In this document: in pieces, positions 40,497 to 49,808 of the stretch | How the letters are laid out: each line of letters starts with the position of its first letter | Position numbering within the stretch: the stretch's first letter is position 1 | Assembly (NCBI RefSeq): GCF_010211765.1 | Contig: NZ_PDWO01000007.1 | Coordinates: 1 to 64,000 of the forward strand | DNA length: 64,000 nt | Reading direction: 5' to 3' | DNA from: Pseudoxanthomonas kaohsiungensis | GTDB taxonomy: Bacteria > Pseudomonadota > Gammaproteobacteria > Xanthomonadales > Xanthomonadaceae | Position numbers and translations under genes: made by a program | The notes under the pieces: model-generated | Databases searched by the model: none | The model's input: only the letters and a program-made list of their open reading frames with translations | What the model was told of the DNA's origin: nothing

Positions 40497-41144
40497 TCAA
40501 TGCGGCCGCGGCGATTGCGCAGCGATGTGGTCGACCATTTCCTGCGCTGCGGCTACGCCCTGCTCCATGAGCTCGGCCAGCGGCGTCCCTGGGACGTTCG
40601 CGTCGGCCAGCTCCTCCCGCACCGTGCGGTCGATCCCGGCCCAGATCGACTGGGCCTGCTGCAGCAGCGCGTGGATCTGTGCGACCGCTTCGGCCGGCTC
40701 GATCTGCTCCACGCCCAATGCCTTCACGGCGCCGGCGTGCAGATGGCGCGCGAAGTCCTCCGCGGTGCGATCCACGCGATCGACCACCGAGTTCAGCACG
40801 TTCATGGTCGAGGGGTCATAGAGCTCGAACGTGGTGCTGACGATGTTCTGGCCAGCGCCCACCCGCGCATGCAGGTTGCGCAGGGCTAGGGCAGTTCCGT
40901 TCACCTGCGTCACCAGGGCCTTGTAGGGCTCGCCGATGTACCCCTGGTCGCGCAACGCGTTGCGCACGGCGAACAGACGGGCCTGCAGGACCGAATCGAG
41001 CACGTCCTGCCAGTCCGCATGCTTGGCGGGGTCATCCAGGATGGCGCCATAGCCGCCTTCCTTCATCAGGTCCTCGACCAGGTGGCCCACGGCGCCGCAC
41101 TCGCGCCAGGCGGCCAGTTCAGTGGCGGCAGTGGGTTCGGTCAT
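40497..41144 (-). CDS. Hypothetical protein, 215 aa
   Basis: I chose ATG 41144 (MTEPTAATELAAWRECGAVG) because GAGGG lies eight bases upstream; an in-frame start at 41216 lacks a ribosome binding site. The protein is all-helical, without Cys-based motifs or membrane segments. It has long amphipathic helices (VLDSVLQARLFAVRNALRDQG, AEDFARHLHAGAVKALGVEQIEPAEAVAQIHALLQQAQ). No family recognised. A weak relative of the 15-nt motif lies just upstream (near 41170-41185). Confidence 0.58.
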   Translation of the reverse strand: MTEPTAATELAAWRECGAVGHLVEDLMKEGGYGAILDDPAKHADWQDVLDSVLQARLFAVRNALRDQGYIGEPYKALVTQVNGTALALRNLHARVGAGQNIVSTTFELYDPSTMNVLNSVVDRVDRTAEDFARHLHAGAVKALGVEQIEPAEAVAQIHALLQQAQSIWAGIDRTVREELADANVPGTPLAELMEQGVAAAQEMVDHIAAQSPRPH

Positions 41145-41237
41145 GGTCACGCCCTCGGTCAGTTCACTTTCACTTTCGTCAGCATATCGGGTTGGAGGGC
41201 GCTCTGCACGGGGCATGAGAAGCCTCCGCGGATGGGC

Positions 41238-41972
41238 TCAGTTCCGCATTGCCTCGGCTTTGTCCTTCATGCCCTGCGCTTGTGCATCTTCTCGCGCCCG
41301 CTCGCCGCGCACACGTGACAAGACGCCGTCGACGTCCTGGTTGCTGACCGGCACGACAGCAAATGCCTGGTGGCTGGCAGGGCTCCAGCTGGCGCGCGAG
41401 ATCCGCACGCCAACCTTGTCCGTGTACCAGTACGACGGCGCGCCCTCACCCTCGAAGCTCGTGGCCTCCGTCCAGTCCACGGCGAGCAACCGGTCCTCGA
41501 TCGTCGGCAAGCGACGCCCGAGAGGGTCGCTGGAAGGATTGTGGAAGGTGATTCCATGGAACCGAAGCTCTGCCAGCGGCACCAGGCTCACGTCGCCACC
41601 TTGCGGAGCAACCAGCTCCAGGACGGCGCGCGTGTAGGGAACGCCCAGGAACGAGCCCGCTGCCCTGACGCAGGAAAGCGATACATGGGGTCCGGATCCA
41701 GGCAACGAGTCGAAGGCATCGCCGCAGTCGTTGAACCCCATCGCCTTGGCATCCGCCGCGTTGCCGGCGAACTTGAACCCCCCGATCTGGCTGACGTAAG
41801 GCTGGCCGTCAACGTGACCGGATACGTCGATCACCGCCGCCAACTCCAGCTGCTTGGCCTGCTCAGCTGCAGCACGTTCCCTGTCCACGAGTTGTTGGGA
41901 GGGTTGGCAGCCCGTGCCACCGACGATGATCAGGGTCAACAAGCTGGCAACGATGGTCGAGCTGGTGCGCAT
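41238..41972 (-). CDS. Putative lipoprotein, 244 aa
   Basis: Starting at ATG 41972 the N terminus MRTSSTIVASLLTLIIVGGTGC is a signal peptide ending in a Cys that may be lipidated. The mature part has a helical stretch (ERAAAEQAKQLELAAVIDVSG) and a beta-rich domain with two Cys residues (NDCGDAF, LSCVRAAG). It ends in a charged helix. The family is unknown. A longer start at 42068 would place the hydrophobic segment internally and is less likely. Confidence 0.62.
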   Translation of the reverse strand: MRTSSTIVASLLTLIIVGGTGCQPSQQLVDRERAAAEQAKQLELAAVIDVSGHVDGQPYVSQIGGFKFAGNAADAKAMGFNDCGDAFDSLPGSGPHVSLSCVRAAGSFLGVPYTRAVLELVAPQGGDVSLVPLAELRFHGITFHNPSSDPLGRRLPTIEDRLLAVDWTEATSFEGEGAPSYWYTDKVGVRISRASWSPASHQAFAVVPVSNQDVDGVLSRVRGERAREDAQAQGMKDKAEAMRN

Positions 41973-42174
41973 GGGCGTCTCATGTACCGACGGAACGAAC
42001 TTTGGTAATGGTATCGATTCAGCGTGTGCTGCGCACCCGGGCCACCATTCGGCATCGAAGGGAGGCAAGTTCGGCAGCTACACCGCTACCCACCCGCTCT
42101 GGGGTATTGAAGGACCCCGCCGCGGCCGGCGGCCGAAGGCCGGCCGTGCATCGTGCCCAGCCGCTCGCAGACGA

Positions 42175-43098
42175 TCAGATTCGAGGCCGGAAAGGTTCGG
42201 GTTCCTCGTCAGCAAGGTCCAATGGGATCAAGGCGGCCGTGCATTGGCGCTGGAGCTCCGACATGACCTCCATGGCTGGACTGGCGTCGAAGAGCGCGAT
42301 GACCTGGCTGGCCGCGTGGCTGGCGCGCGGCAACAAGATTGCTCGGTGGGCATCACCGCTCGATCCGCCGTAATCCGCACCCCCCAGACGGGGCGGCATC
42401 TCACACGTCAAATAGGGAACGCCACCGGCGCGGAAGGCATCGGTCAGGGCGTTCATGAATCGCGCATCGTGGCGCACGGCGTACACGGCAAACTCGCCCT
42501 GAATCGCGCGCAGCGCTGTCTGGTCGACCGAATAGCGCGTCAGGGGTGCCCGGAAGCGCACGTTCTCGCCGAGCTGGCCGGCTATGTAACGCGCTGCAGC
42601 GAAGCGATGGGATCCCTCGCTGTTGGACAGGAACACCCGCCCATCGTAATCGTGCACCACCAGCGAATCGGAGGCGGTGTCTTGACGCCTCCAGTGCAGC
42701 AGGTGCCCCACGGCGGGTAGGGAGACGTCCTTCAGGGCCCAGGCCGCGTTGTCCAGCGCCCACGCGTCCAGGCACCGGTGGCCGTGCAGATCGCTTTTCG
42801 AGGCGGCCATGCCCTGGATCTGGCGGATATCGATTGTGACGGTCGTCTGACTGCTGACCACGAGCTGACGGAAGGCTGGGATCTCGCGAAAGCAGGCGCT
42901 GTAGTCGCCGAACGGATCACGTCGCCAGTAGGTCAGCCTGCCAGATCCGAACCTCTCCCAATGTGGCACATCGCTCAGTGCCACCGATTGGCGGACCAGG
43001 GGGCGACGCAGCACGTCGGAACCGTTGGCGAGCAGCTCGCGGATCCGGCGCAGATGCGCACCGGGCATGAAGGGGTCGAGCACCCGCATCAGATTCAT
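42175..43098 (-). CDS. Hypothetical protein, 307 aa, with ParB-like GSHRF motif
   Basis: A soluble alpha/beta protein. Residues 155-175 (FLSNSEGSHRFAAARYIAGQLG) resemble the G-x-H-R-x-x-A motif of ParB/Srx-like domains seen elsewhere in this cluster. The protein ends in an acidic stretch and FRPRI. I do not recognise a named family with certainty. It lies between the lipoprotein gene and the 144-residue gene that precedes it in transcription. Confidence 0.55.
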   Translation of the reverse strand: MNLMRVLDPFMPGAHLRRIRELLANGSDVLRRPLVRQSVALSDVPHWERFGSGRLTYWRRDPFGDYSACFREIPAFRQLVVSSQTTVTIDIRQIQGMAASKSDLHGHRCLDAWALDNAAWALKDVSLPAVGHLLHWRRQDTASDSLVVHDYDGRVFLSNSEGSHRFAAARYIAGQLGENVRFRAPLTRYSVDQTALRAIQGEFAVYAVRHDARFMNALTDAFRAGGVPYLTCEMPPRLGGADYGGSSGDAHRAILLPRASHAASQVIALFDASPAMEVMSELQRQCTAALIPLDLADEEPEPFRPRI

Positions 43099-43111
43099 CG
43101 ATCGGCCAGCG

Positions 43112-43546
43112 TTATGGACGCAGAGAGCGCGTGTCGTCGTCCTCCAGCGCTTCGTCGGCGGCGATCCGACGCGCGTAGGCGGCGGCCTGATCGAGGGCGG
43201 CCAGACGTTCGTCGATCAGCGTGTTGATGTGCACGGTGCGATGCGGCGCGAAAGCGACCAGCAGGCGATCGAGCTCGCTCACGCCGGCCTCGGCGGTATG
43301 TCGATCGAACAGGCTCCAGTTCGGCTGGTAGGGGCTGGGCGGGTCGAACTGCAGCTTGGGGAAGTTTGGCACGCGGGGCTTGTCGATGCGCTTCACCACT
43401 CGTTCTCGGGCGTCCATGATCACGAACGCGGTGTCCGGCAATGCATTGGCGAATCGTTCCTTCAGCTGGCGCCACGCGTCGACCTCAGCGCCGATTACAG
43501 CCGCCCGTTCCATGTTGCTCACCGACATTCCATTTTGCTCCGTCAT
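43112..43546 (-). CDS. Hypothetical protein, 144 aa
   Basis: A mostly helical, charged protein (AEVDAWRQLKERFANALPDTAFVIMDARERVVKRIDKPR). It ends in an acidic run followed by RSLRP, like many products of this cluster. It starts eight bases after the large polyvalent gene. The family is unknown. Confidence 0.55.
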   Translation of the reverse strand: MTEQNGMSVSNMERAAVIGAEVDAWRQLKERFANALPDTAFVIMDARERVVKRIDKPRVPNFPKLQFDPPSPYQPNWSLFDRHTAEAGVSELDRLLVAFAPHRTVHINTLIDERLAALDQAAAYARRIAADEALEDDDTRSLRP

Positions 43547-43554
43547 TGGGCGGC

Positions 43555-46500
43555 TCAGAACGACGCCGCCAGGCGCACTTCCACTTCCTCTTCGGCCCGC
43601 GGGCCGTCCGGCTTGAGCCCTCGACGGAACATCGGCATGCCAGCTGCTACCGCATCGCGCATGGCCGGTGTGATCTGCAGGGCATGCACCGTGGTCATCG
43701 GCGCATCCTTCCCCACGAACAGCGACCGTCCTTCCTGCAGCAGGGATTGGGCCTGGTAGTAGTCCACCTCGCGCCCATCCTGCGTGCGAAAGCAGTCGAA
43801 TTTGGCCAGATCATCGATTTCGTCCGGCAGCAGCAGCACCAACGACGATTCGTCACCCGTGGGCGTCTCGATGGACGTGCTGTCCACGGCACCACCCAGC
43901 GGCCGTGCCCACCTGCCGACGGCGGCCGGCAGGATGTCGTCGTAGAACCCGCGCATGCCGGTGCCACCCACGGCCAAGTTCTGTCCCTGGATGCGGCCGC
44001 TGGACTTGGCCAGGATCTGGTCAGCCACGTCCTTTCCGAAGACCTTGGACGCCGGCAGACCGATGGACCTGCGCTCGGGGCTGTAAGTCACGATGCCGGC
44101 GGCGTCAACCTTGGCGTTGTAGACGATCTTGCCGTCCTTGATCGCTGCCACGGAGGTCTGCGGACCGGCGTTGACCCAGTCGATCGCTTCCACGTGTTGG
44201 CGAAGCGCCGAACTGTAGCGCTGGATCTGGGTGTCGCCGGTGGTCCACGCGACCTGCTGGTATCCAGCATCGGCGGCCCAGCGCACCAGGCGGCGGAACA
44301 CCAGCATCGACCAGTCTTCCGAACGCTTGAACGGCGTCGGCGCCACCGCGACCGGCTCGGCCAACTGGCTTTCGATCATGTGCACCCGCTCGTGGATCTC
44401 AAGCCGGCGTGCGGCCTGCTCCTCGCCATCGCGCGGCAGGTCGCACAGCTCGGCCTGGAGCGCAGCACGCTCAAGGCGAAGGAGCAGGCGCTGTGCTGCA
44501 CTCTCATGCGAGAGGTAACCGTGCTGGCGGCCGGCCTGGGCCCAGTCGGACTGGATCTCCTCGATCAGCAGGGTGCGAAGCCCATGCTCATCGGTGCGCT
44601 CGCTGAAACGGGCGTGCACCAGCACGTTCTGCTTGCCCTTGAAATGCGTGGTTTTGTAGCCCAGCTCCGCAACGGTGTCCCGATGGGCCTGTTCGACACT
44701 GGCCGTAGCGTGGAACCGGCCAACGGCCGCTTCGATGCGGTCCTGCGGGGCAGAATCCAGACATGCCTTGGCTTCTCGCATGGCGTCGCGAGCGACACGA
44801 TGCTCCGGCGTCATGGGCGCATCGAGCACCAGCAACAGCTCGCGGTAGCTTGCCTCCGCAACCGGGTCGGCGTGCTTGAGCTGATGGCCCGGGTAGTGCG
44901 CGGCGCCCTCCCCCGCTTTCCAGCTCGCGTTCATCGCCTCTCGCACGTGCGGCGGCACCGCGCTGAAGTCGCAGAGGTCCCCGTTGGGGCCCACGATGCT
45001 CACGTAGCTGCCGTTGACCCGTACTTCCCAGCCAGATTCCTCCAACGCGGCGTTGGCGATGTCCATCTGCCCCATCACCTGCTCGCGCAGCTTCGGCACG
45101 TGCTCGCGCACATGGTCGGCAAGGGCTTCGCGGGTGACGGCGCCGGACTGGGCCTGTAGCCACGCGTCCACGCCAACCCAGGCCCGCTCGGTAGCCTTGC
45201 ACAGGCCCCGCCGCTGCGCGCCGTCGAGCCACCCCAGCCACTGCTGGGCCGATGCCTGGCGCGGGGCGCCGCCGGTCTGCTCGATCGCTCGCAACAGGGC
45301 GGAGTAGAACACCGGCTCCGCCGCCGCGGCCGCGCCGCCGCGCTTGAAGGCCATCGCCGGCGCCGGCTCGAAGCTCTTCAGGGCGCCGAGATCCCAGATC
45401 ACGAAGTTGTAGCTGCCGCCGTCGGCGCTGGTGCGCGACTGGCCGTCGAGATAGCGCAGGCCCGAGTAGCCGACCTGTCCCAGCACCTGGGAGGCCAGTG
45501 CATCGCCGCCGACCGCGCCTTCCAAGGCCCGATACAGATCGCGGCCCAGCTGCTGGTACGTTCCGCCGTAGGCGTTCCACTCGCGCGATAGCGCCTCGGC
45601 CTGCGGGCCGGGCAGGTGCGCCAGGATCTCTCCGAACTGCTCGGCGGTGACCTTCTCGTCCCACTGCAGCAGGCGTGCCTCATCGGCGACGTCGGCCTCG
45701 TAGATCACGCCCTCGGCCTGCAGGTGCCGGGTGTCGGCCAGCACCGTCTGCGGATCGGCCAGGATCTGGCAGACCGCTTCAGCCTCCCGGATGAACCAGC
45801 GGGTATCGCGGGCCGAGCTCATGGCCGCGTCCAGCGCGGGGGCATCGTCAGCGGCGCGAGCCGCGGCGATCCGGGCTTCGTCATCGGCCAGGTAGGCCTG
45901 CAAGTTCGCCAGCCGTTCGGCCTGCTCGGCGGCCACCTCCGCCCGAGCCTGGTCCAAGCTGCGGCCCTGGTTGAGGTAGTGGGCCAGGTCCCGGCGGGCC
46001 GCATACAGGCCCTGCGACCAGCCCTTGGCGAGCATTGCATCGGCGCCCTGCTCATGGGCGATGTAAACGCCCGCTGCCTTCACGTCCTGCGCGTGGAAGC
46101 GCTCGATCCGCGACAGCGCGCCGAGCACGTGGCCGCGGCGCGGCTCGTCCATGCCCTCGCCCATGCGCTGCATGTCTTCCACACGGTAGCCGCTGGCCAG
46201 CATGTGCAACAGCCACACCGCTTCCTCACCGGCACCGGCGCCCAGGTCGCGCTCTGCCAGCGGACGGATCTCCTCGCCCGGGACCAGCACGTTGCCCCAG
46301 CGAACCGGGTGGGTCCGCGCCGCGAGCTTGCTGCGGTAGAACTCAGCCACATCCCGGGCTTCGGCCAGGTACAGGCCGTAGCCGAACGTGTTGGCCCCCT
46401 CGCCGCTGCGGTTGAAGCCCAGCGACGGCTTGTCGAATCGGTACGGTGAGCCGTGGAAGACGCGCCGGAAGGCGACGCCGGCCAACACCGGATCCACGCG

Positions 46501-48177
46501 CATGTCGAAGATCGACACGGCCTGGTCCGGATGGAACGTCCGGTACTCCAGTGCCATGCCGCCGCAGAACTCGAAGCCGGCGGCCTCCACGACGTCCTTG
46601 GGCCGGTCGAACTGGTCCTCGGACGTGAAGATCCCTTGGAACACGAACCCGTCGTAGCCGGCGCGCTGCGCCAGCTCCACGCACCGCGCATCGTCGGCCA
46701 CCGAATAGCAATCGGTGTAGTCGTGCGGCACCAGGTCAGCCGGATCGACGACACCATCATCGGGATCGTCGCGGTCGTAATCGAATGCGGGCGGGTGGTG
46801 CCTCAGGTAGCCGGCGATGCCGGCGAAGGCCTCGCGAGCCTCAGCCGGCGACACCCTGCCGTTGGCGGTGATCGCCGCCTCGAACTGGGCGAAGGTGATC
46901 ATCGGGTCCTCCAGATCACCGAGCTGCATCGGATTGCGCAGGTCCAGGTAGCAGGCACTGACCCGCGGGATCGCCGTGAAACCGTCGTTGCCAGCTGCAT
47001 ACACACTGGCCACGTCCGGGGAGACCGTGTACGGCACGCTCGGCAGCCGGGTGTGCTGCGCGTTGGGCTCGTCGGTCGGGCCGTACTGGCCGCGGTAGAC
47101 GACCCGCAAGCTACCGTCGGGGTTGCGCACGGCGCTGTTGGCCAGCAACGCTGTATCCGGACCACGCTCGGCCCGTCCGCCCGCGGTGCGGAAGGCCAAC
47201 TGCAGGTCCGACGCCAGTGCGTCGCGACGACCGCGCTCCTGCCAGCGCTGCAGCGCATGCCCGACCGCAGCACGGGCCGCGTCCAAGTCGGCGATCAGCT
47301 CGCGCCCGCCCAGCGTGGCCTGCTGTGGTGGCGGCGAACGCCGGAACAGCTCGACCAGGCTGGCAAGCAGCTCCTGCAGCCACTGCATCAGACGTGCGAC
47401 CAGATCCCGGTCTTCGATCGACGCCCAAACCTGCGGGTCGAGCAGCAGGTCACCGACAAGGTCGGCCACCGCTTCCTCGCGGATCTCATCGTCCGGCAGC
47501 GCCTGGCCTTCGAGCTCGGTCTGGCGATGCAGGTTGCGGTAGTAGCGCGCGAAGGCCTTCTCGTCGATGGCCGGCCGCAGGGCGTCGACCAGGTCCCGGT
47601 ACAGATCCGGCTGCTGGAAGCGCATCTGGTGCAGGGCTTCGTGGCCCAGCACCGCCAGCACCGGGAACTCGGTGGCCACGTTCACGTAGATCCGGCGATC
47701 GCCACGCGTGCGCGTCAGCGCGCCGGAGAAATTCATCCGGTCGTCGCTGCCTTCGTACCGGATGAACACCGGCTCCACGTCCAGCAGCTGCGCCAGGGCG
47801 CGAGCCTTGATGCCTGCGTAGGCATCCGGACGGGCAAGGCGCCAGCCGGCCGCGTCGGCGTCCGGCCCCATGGCCTTGCGCAGGCTGGCGCGCAGCTCCC
47901 GCAGGGTGTCGCGATCGCGAAGGATCGCCGCCTCCGGCAGATCCCGCTCCACCGCGCCGGGGAAGATCCCGCGCAGTGAGGAAAGCGCCAGGCTCAGCTC
48001 CGTGCGCACGTAGCGCCCGGGGTGCACCTGGGTAAAGCCCAGCTCGCGGACCGCGCGTGGCACGCGGCGGTCACCGATGCCCTCGATCGCGAGATTGGCG
48101 CCGGCGGCGGTGTGCTCCACTACCAGCCGGGCGCCGTCTGCCGAAAGATCCGCCCAGCGCATGGTGCCCTCCATCAA
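43555..48177 (-). CDS. Polyvalent protein: metallopeptidase motif, two ART-like regions and phage-type C-terminal domains
   Basis: A 1540-residue protein. Residues about 110-250 contain a zinc peptidase motif HEALH (179-183) with FPVLAVLG before it. An ART-like region runs from about 358 (VVYRGQYGP) to 570, with GYDGFVFQG. A second is at 573-945 (VFHGSPYRFDKPSLGFN, YGLYLAEARDVAEFY, then GLRYLDGQSR and NFVIWD). A large-polyvalent-associated helical domain begins near 957 (FYSALLRAIEQTGG, WLGWLDG). The C-terminal domain (about 1130-1530) has VLVHARFSERTD, LLIEEIQSDWAQAGRQHGY, GYQQVAWTTG and GMRGFYDDILPAAV, as in phage polyvalent proteins. Such proteins are thought to be delivered with incoming DNA. 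ATG 48162 has a closer GGAGGG and may be the true start. Confidence 0.85.
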   Translation of the reverse strand: MMEGTMRWADLSADGARLVVEHTAAGANLAIEGIGDRRVPRAVRELGFTQVHPGRYVRTELSLALSSLRGIFPGAVERDLPEAAILRDRDTLRELRASLRKAMGPDADAAGWRLARPDAYAGIKARALAQLLDVEPVFIRYEGSDDRMNFSGALTRTRGDRRIYVNVATEFPVLAVLGHEALHQMRFQQPDLYRDLVDALRPAIDEKAFARYYRNLHRQTELEGQALPDDEIREEAVADLVGDLLLDPQVWASIEDRDLVARLMQWLQELLASLVELFRRSPPPQQATLGGRELIADLDAARAAVGHALQRWQERGRRDALASDLQLAFRTAGGRAERGPDTALLANSAVRNPDGSLRVVYRGQYGPTDEPNAQHTRLPSVPYTVSPDVASVYAAGNDGFTAIPRVSACYLDLRNPMQLGDLEDPMITFAQFEAAITANGRVSPAEAREAFAGIAGYLRHHPPAFDYDRDDPDDGVVDPADLVPHDYTDCYSVADDARCVELAQRAGYDGFVFQGIFTSEDQFDRPKDVVEAAGFEFCGGMALEYRTFHPDQAVSIFDMRVDPVLAGVAFRRVFHGSPYRFDKPSLGFNRSGEGANTFGYGLYLAEARDVAEFYRSKLAARTHPVRWGNVLVPGEEIRPLAERDLGAGAGEEAVWLLHMLASGYRVEDMQRMGEGMDEPRRGHVLGALSRIERFHAQDVKAAGVYIAHEQGADAMLAKGWSQGLYAARRDLAHYLNQGRSLDQARAEVAAEQAERLANLQAYLADDEARIAAARAADDAPALDAAMSSARDTRWFIREAEAVCQILADPQTVLADTRHLQAEGVIYEADVADEARLLQWDEKVTAEQFGEILAHLPGPQAEALSREWNAYGGTYQQLGRDLYRALEGAVGGDALASQVLGQVGYSGLRYLDGQSRTSADGGSYNFVIWDLGALKSFEPAPAMAFKRGGAAAAAEPVFYSALLRAIEQTGGAPRQASAQQWLGWLDGAQRRGLCKATERAWVGVDAWLQAQSGAVTREALADHVREHVPKLREQVMGQMDIANAALEESGWEVRVNGSYVSIVGPNGDLCDFSAVPPHVREAMNASWKAGEGAAHYPGHQLKHADPVAEASYRELLLVLDAPMTPEHRVARDAMREAKACLDSAPQDRIEAAVGRFHATASVEQAHRDTVAELGYKTTHFKGKQNVLVHARFSERTDEHGLRTLLIEEIQSDWAQAGRQHGYLSHESAAQRLLLRLERAALQAELCDLPRDGEEQAARRLEIHERVHMIESQLAEPVAVAPTPFKRSEDWSMLVFRRLVRWAADAGYQQVAWTTGDTQIQRYSSALRQHVEAIDWVNAGPQTSVAAIKDGKIVYNAKVDAAGIVTYSPERRSIGLPASKVFGKDVADQILAKSSGRIQGQNLAVGGTGMRGFYDDILPAAVGRWARPLGGAVDSTSIETPTGDESSLVLLLPDEIDDLAKFDCFRTQDGREVDYYQAQSLLQEGRSLFVGKDAPMTTVHALQITPAMRDAVAAGMPMFRRGLKPDGPRAEEEVEVRLAASF

Positions 48178-49220
48178 CGCAGCCCCATCCGCGGGGCCGC
48201 ATCCTCGTCCAGGTACGGGGTCGGGTCGAGCATGGCGTTGCCCAGCGCCCCTCGCTGCGCCTCATCGAGCCGGCCATCGCCAATCCATGCCCACAGGCCA
48301 GGGCGGCCGTCGCAGGCCTCGTCCTGCGGGATCAGGCACAGCTCGATCTGCGGGTACTCTGCTGCCAGCGCCACCGCCTGACGGCGCAGGGCATTGAGCA
48401 TGACTTCGCGCTCGACCAGCTGGCCCTGGTCTTCGGCATGGGCATCACCGACGACGGCGAATTCGCTTTCGATAAGCACGCCGTATTGGCCATCCTTGAT
48501 CGCGATGAAGGTCATCTCCCCCCACAACTGCTCGCTCAGGCGCTCCCGCAGGTGCGGGTCGACCCGCAGGCGATCGGCCTCGGGCCCCACCAGGTTGTCC
48601 ACCACATCGCCCCACCGATCGGTCAGGCCCGGATTGATCATCCAGCTGCCCATCGCCCCGCCGGGCAGCTCTACCGCGATGTCGCGAGCAGCCGACGAGT
48701 ACGTCCGCTCGGCTTGGCCGTCGATGGCAACCGCCTTGAGCGGCACCGGCTCGCCGGCGACGCGCTTCATCAGCGCGGCTACCCTCTGGATGCCGAAGTC
48801 CGTTTCGGTCAGTCGCTGGAACTGCGGCAGACTCTGCGCAGTGCGGAGTGCATCTTCCTTCTGCTTGCGCAAGGCGCTCAATGCCTCGACCACCAGCAGC
48901 TCATCGTCCGACGACAGGACCAGCACCGGCTGCCCTGCGGTCAGCGCATGGTGCTCGGCCGTCATCTTGGCCAGACCTTCAAGCGCGATGGCGACCCGCG
49001 ACTTGATTTCCAACATCGACTTCGGCCCGACCACGTCGAACTTCGGGAACGGCACGTAGTTGTAGGCCGTACCGAACGCCGCGGCGAGGAACTTGCCCGG
49101 GTCGGCCTGCATCTCCTCGCGCAGGCGCGCATCCAAAGCGCCCTCGTTAGCGATGAACTCCTCGCGCAGCTGCTCAGCCACCTGGGGGTCGCGCTTGTAG
49201 AACGGGTTGACGTTGCTCAT
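48174..49220 (-). CDS. Hypothetical protein, 348 aa
   Basis: Begins MSNVNPFYKRDPQVAEQLR at 49220 with AAGAGATCC upstream. The first 130 residues are helical. The rest is mixed, including PVLVLSSDDELLVVEALSAL and FIAIKDGQYGVLIESEFAVVG. The stop overlaps the start of the 1540-residue gene (ATGA at 48174-48177), so the two are translated together. No known domain is visible; it ends DEDAAPRMGLR. Confidence 0.6.
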   Translation of the reverse strand: MSNVNPFYKRDPQVAEQLREEFIANEGALDARLREEMQADPGKFLAAAFGTAYNYVPFPKFDVVGPKSMLEIKSRVAIALEGLAKMTAEHHALTAGQPVLVLSSDDELLVVEALSALRKQKEDALRTAQSLPQFQRLTETDFGIQRVAALMKRVAGEPVPLKAVAIDGQAERTYSSAARDIAVELPGGAMGSWMINPGLTDRWGDVVDNLVGPEADRLRVDPHLRERLSEQLWGEMTFIAIKDGQYGVLIESEFAVVGDAHAEDQGQLVEREVMLNALRRQAVALAAEYPQIELCLIPQDEACDGRPGLWAWIGDGRLDEAQRGALGNAMLDPTPYLDEDAAPRMGLR

Positions 49221-49246
49221 GTCCGGATCTCTTGTGGTCGGCGGAC

Positions 49247-49765
49247 TCAGGGGCGCGGCACGGCTTCGTCTTCCAGCTCTTCTTCGTCGTCCTCCTCCAA
49301 GGACGGCGCGTCGAGCATGGCGTCCACGTGGCCGGGCAGAACCTGGGCCTCGAACGTCAGCACCTCGCCGACGACGGTGTTGCCATCGGGATACGTCACT
49401 TCCACCAGGCGCTCGTCATCGACGTCGTCGGTGTCGCAGTCGATGGCGACGACCTGCGCCGGGTAGTCGGCCCAGGCGCACTGGATGACCCCGCCGGTCA
49501 CCTCCATGCCGATGCGCGGCGGGATGAACACCGGAGAGCTCTGCAGGCTCAGCTGCATCGCCTTCTGATGCAGCAGGCTGCCTTTCAGCGCGCTCTCGTA
49601 GACGTGCATGACCGCGCTGCGGTCATCCTTGAAGCGATTCGAGTCGGCCAGCGGGCACACGGTCAACGTGCGTGGACCTTCGCCTTGGCTGGCCCACAGC
49701 TCCCAGCCTTCCTGCGAAGCGGCCGCAGCGTCCTGCTGCGTCCAGGTGTGGTTGTTCTCGGTCAT
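49247..49765 (-). CDS. Hypothetical protein, 172 aa, paralogue of 49809-50318
   Basis: It shares with its neighbour an N-terminal W-T-x-x-D-x-A-A-A-x-x-E-G-W motif, a helix ending H-V-Y, the L-x-x-K-A-M-Q-L-S-L-Q-S-S-P-x-[FY]-I-P-P segment and G-G-V-[IV]-Q. This is a small alpha/beta domain of unknown function. The C-terminal 20 residues are strongly acidic and end AVPRP. Tandem duplication with later divergence is evident. Confidence 0.62.
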   Translation of the reverse strand: MTENNHTWTQQDAAAASQEGWELWASQGEGPRTLTVCPLADSNRFKDDRSAVMHVYESALKGSLLHQKAMQLSLQSSPVFIPPRIGMEVTGGVIQCAWADYPAQVVAIDCDTDDVDDERLVEVTYPDGNTVVGEVLTFEAQVLPGHVDAMLDAPSLEEDDEEELEDEAVPRP

Positions 49766-49808
49766 AATTCATTGTTCCTGCGGCGGGGCGATCGACGGAA
49801 GCGGGTGA

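Noticed and set aside
41170-41185. Fifth copy of the 15-nt promoter motif
   Set aside because: ACTTTCGTCAGCATA matches only 12 of 15 bases and lacks the conserved flanks, so I mention it only as weak.
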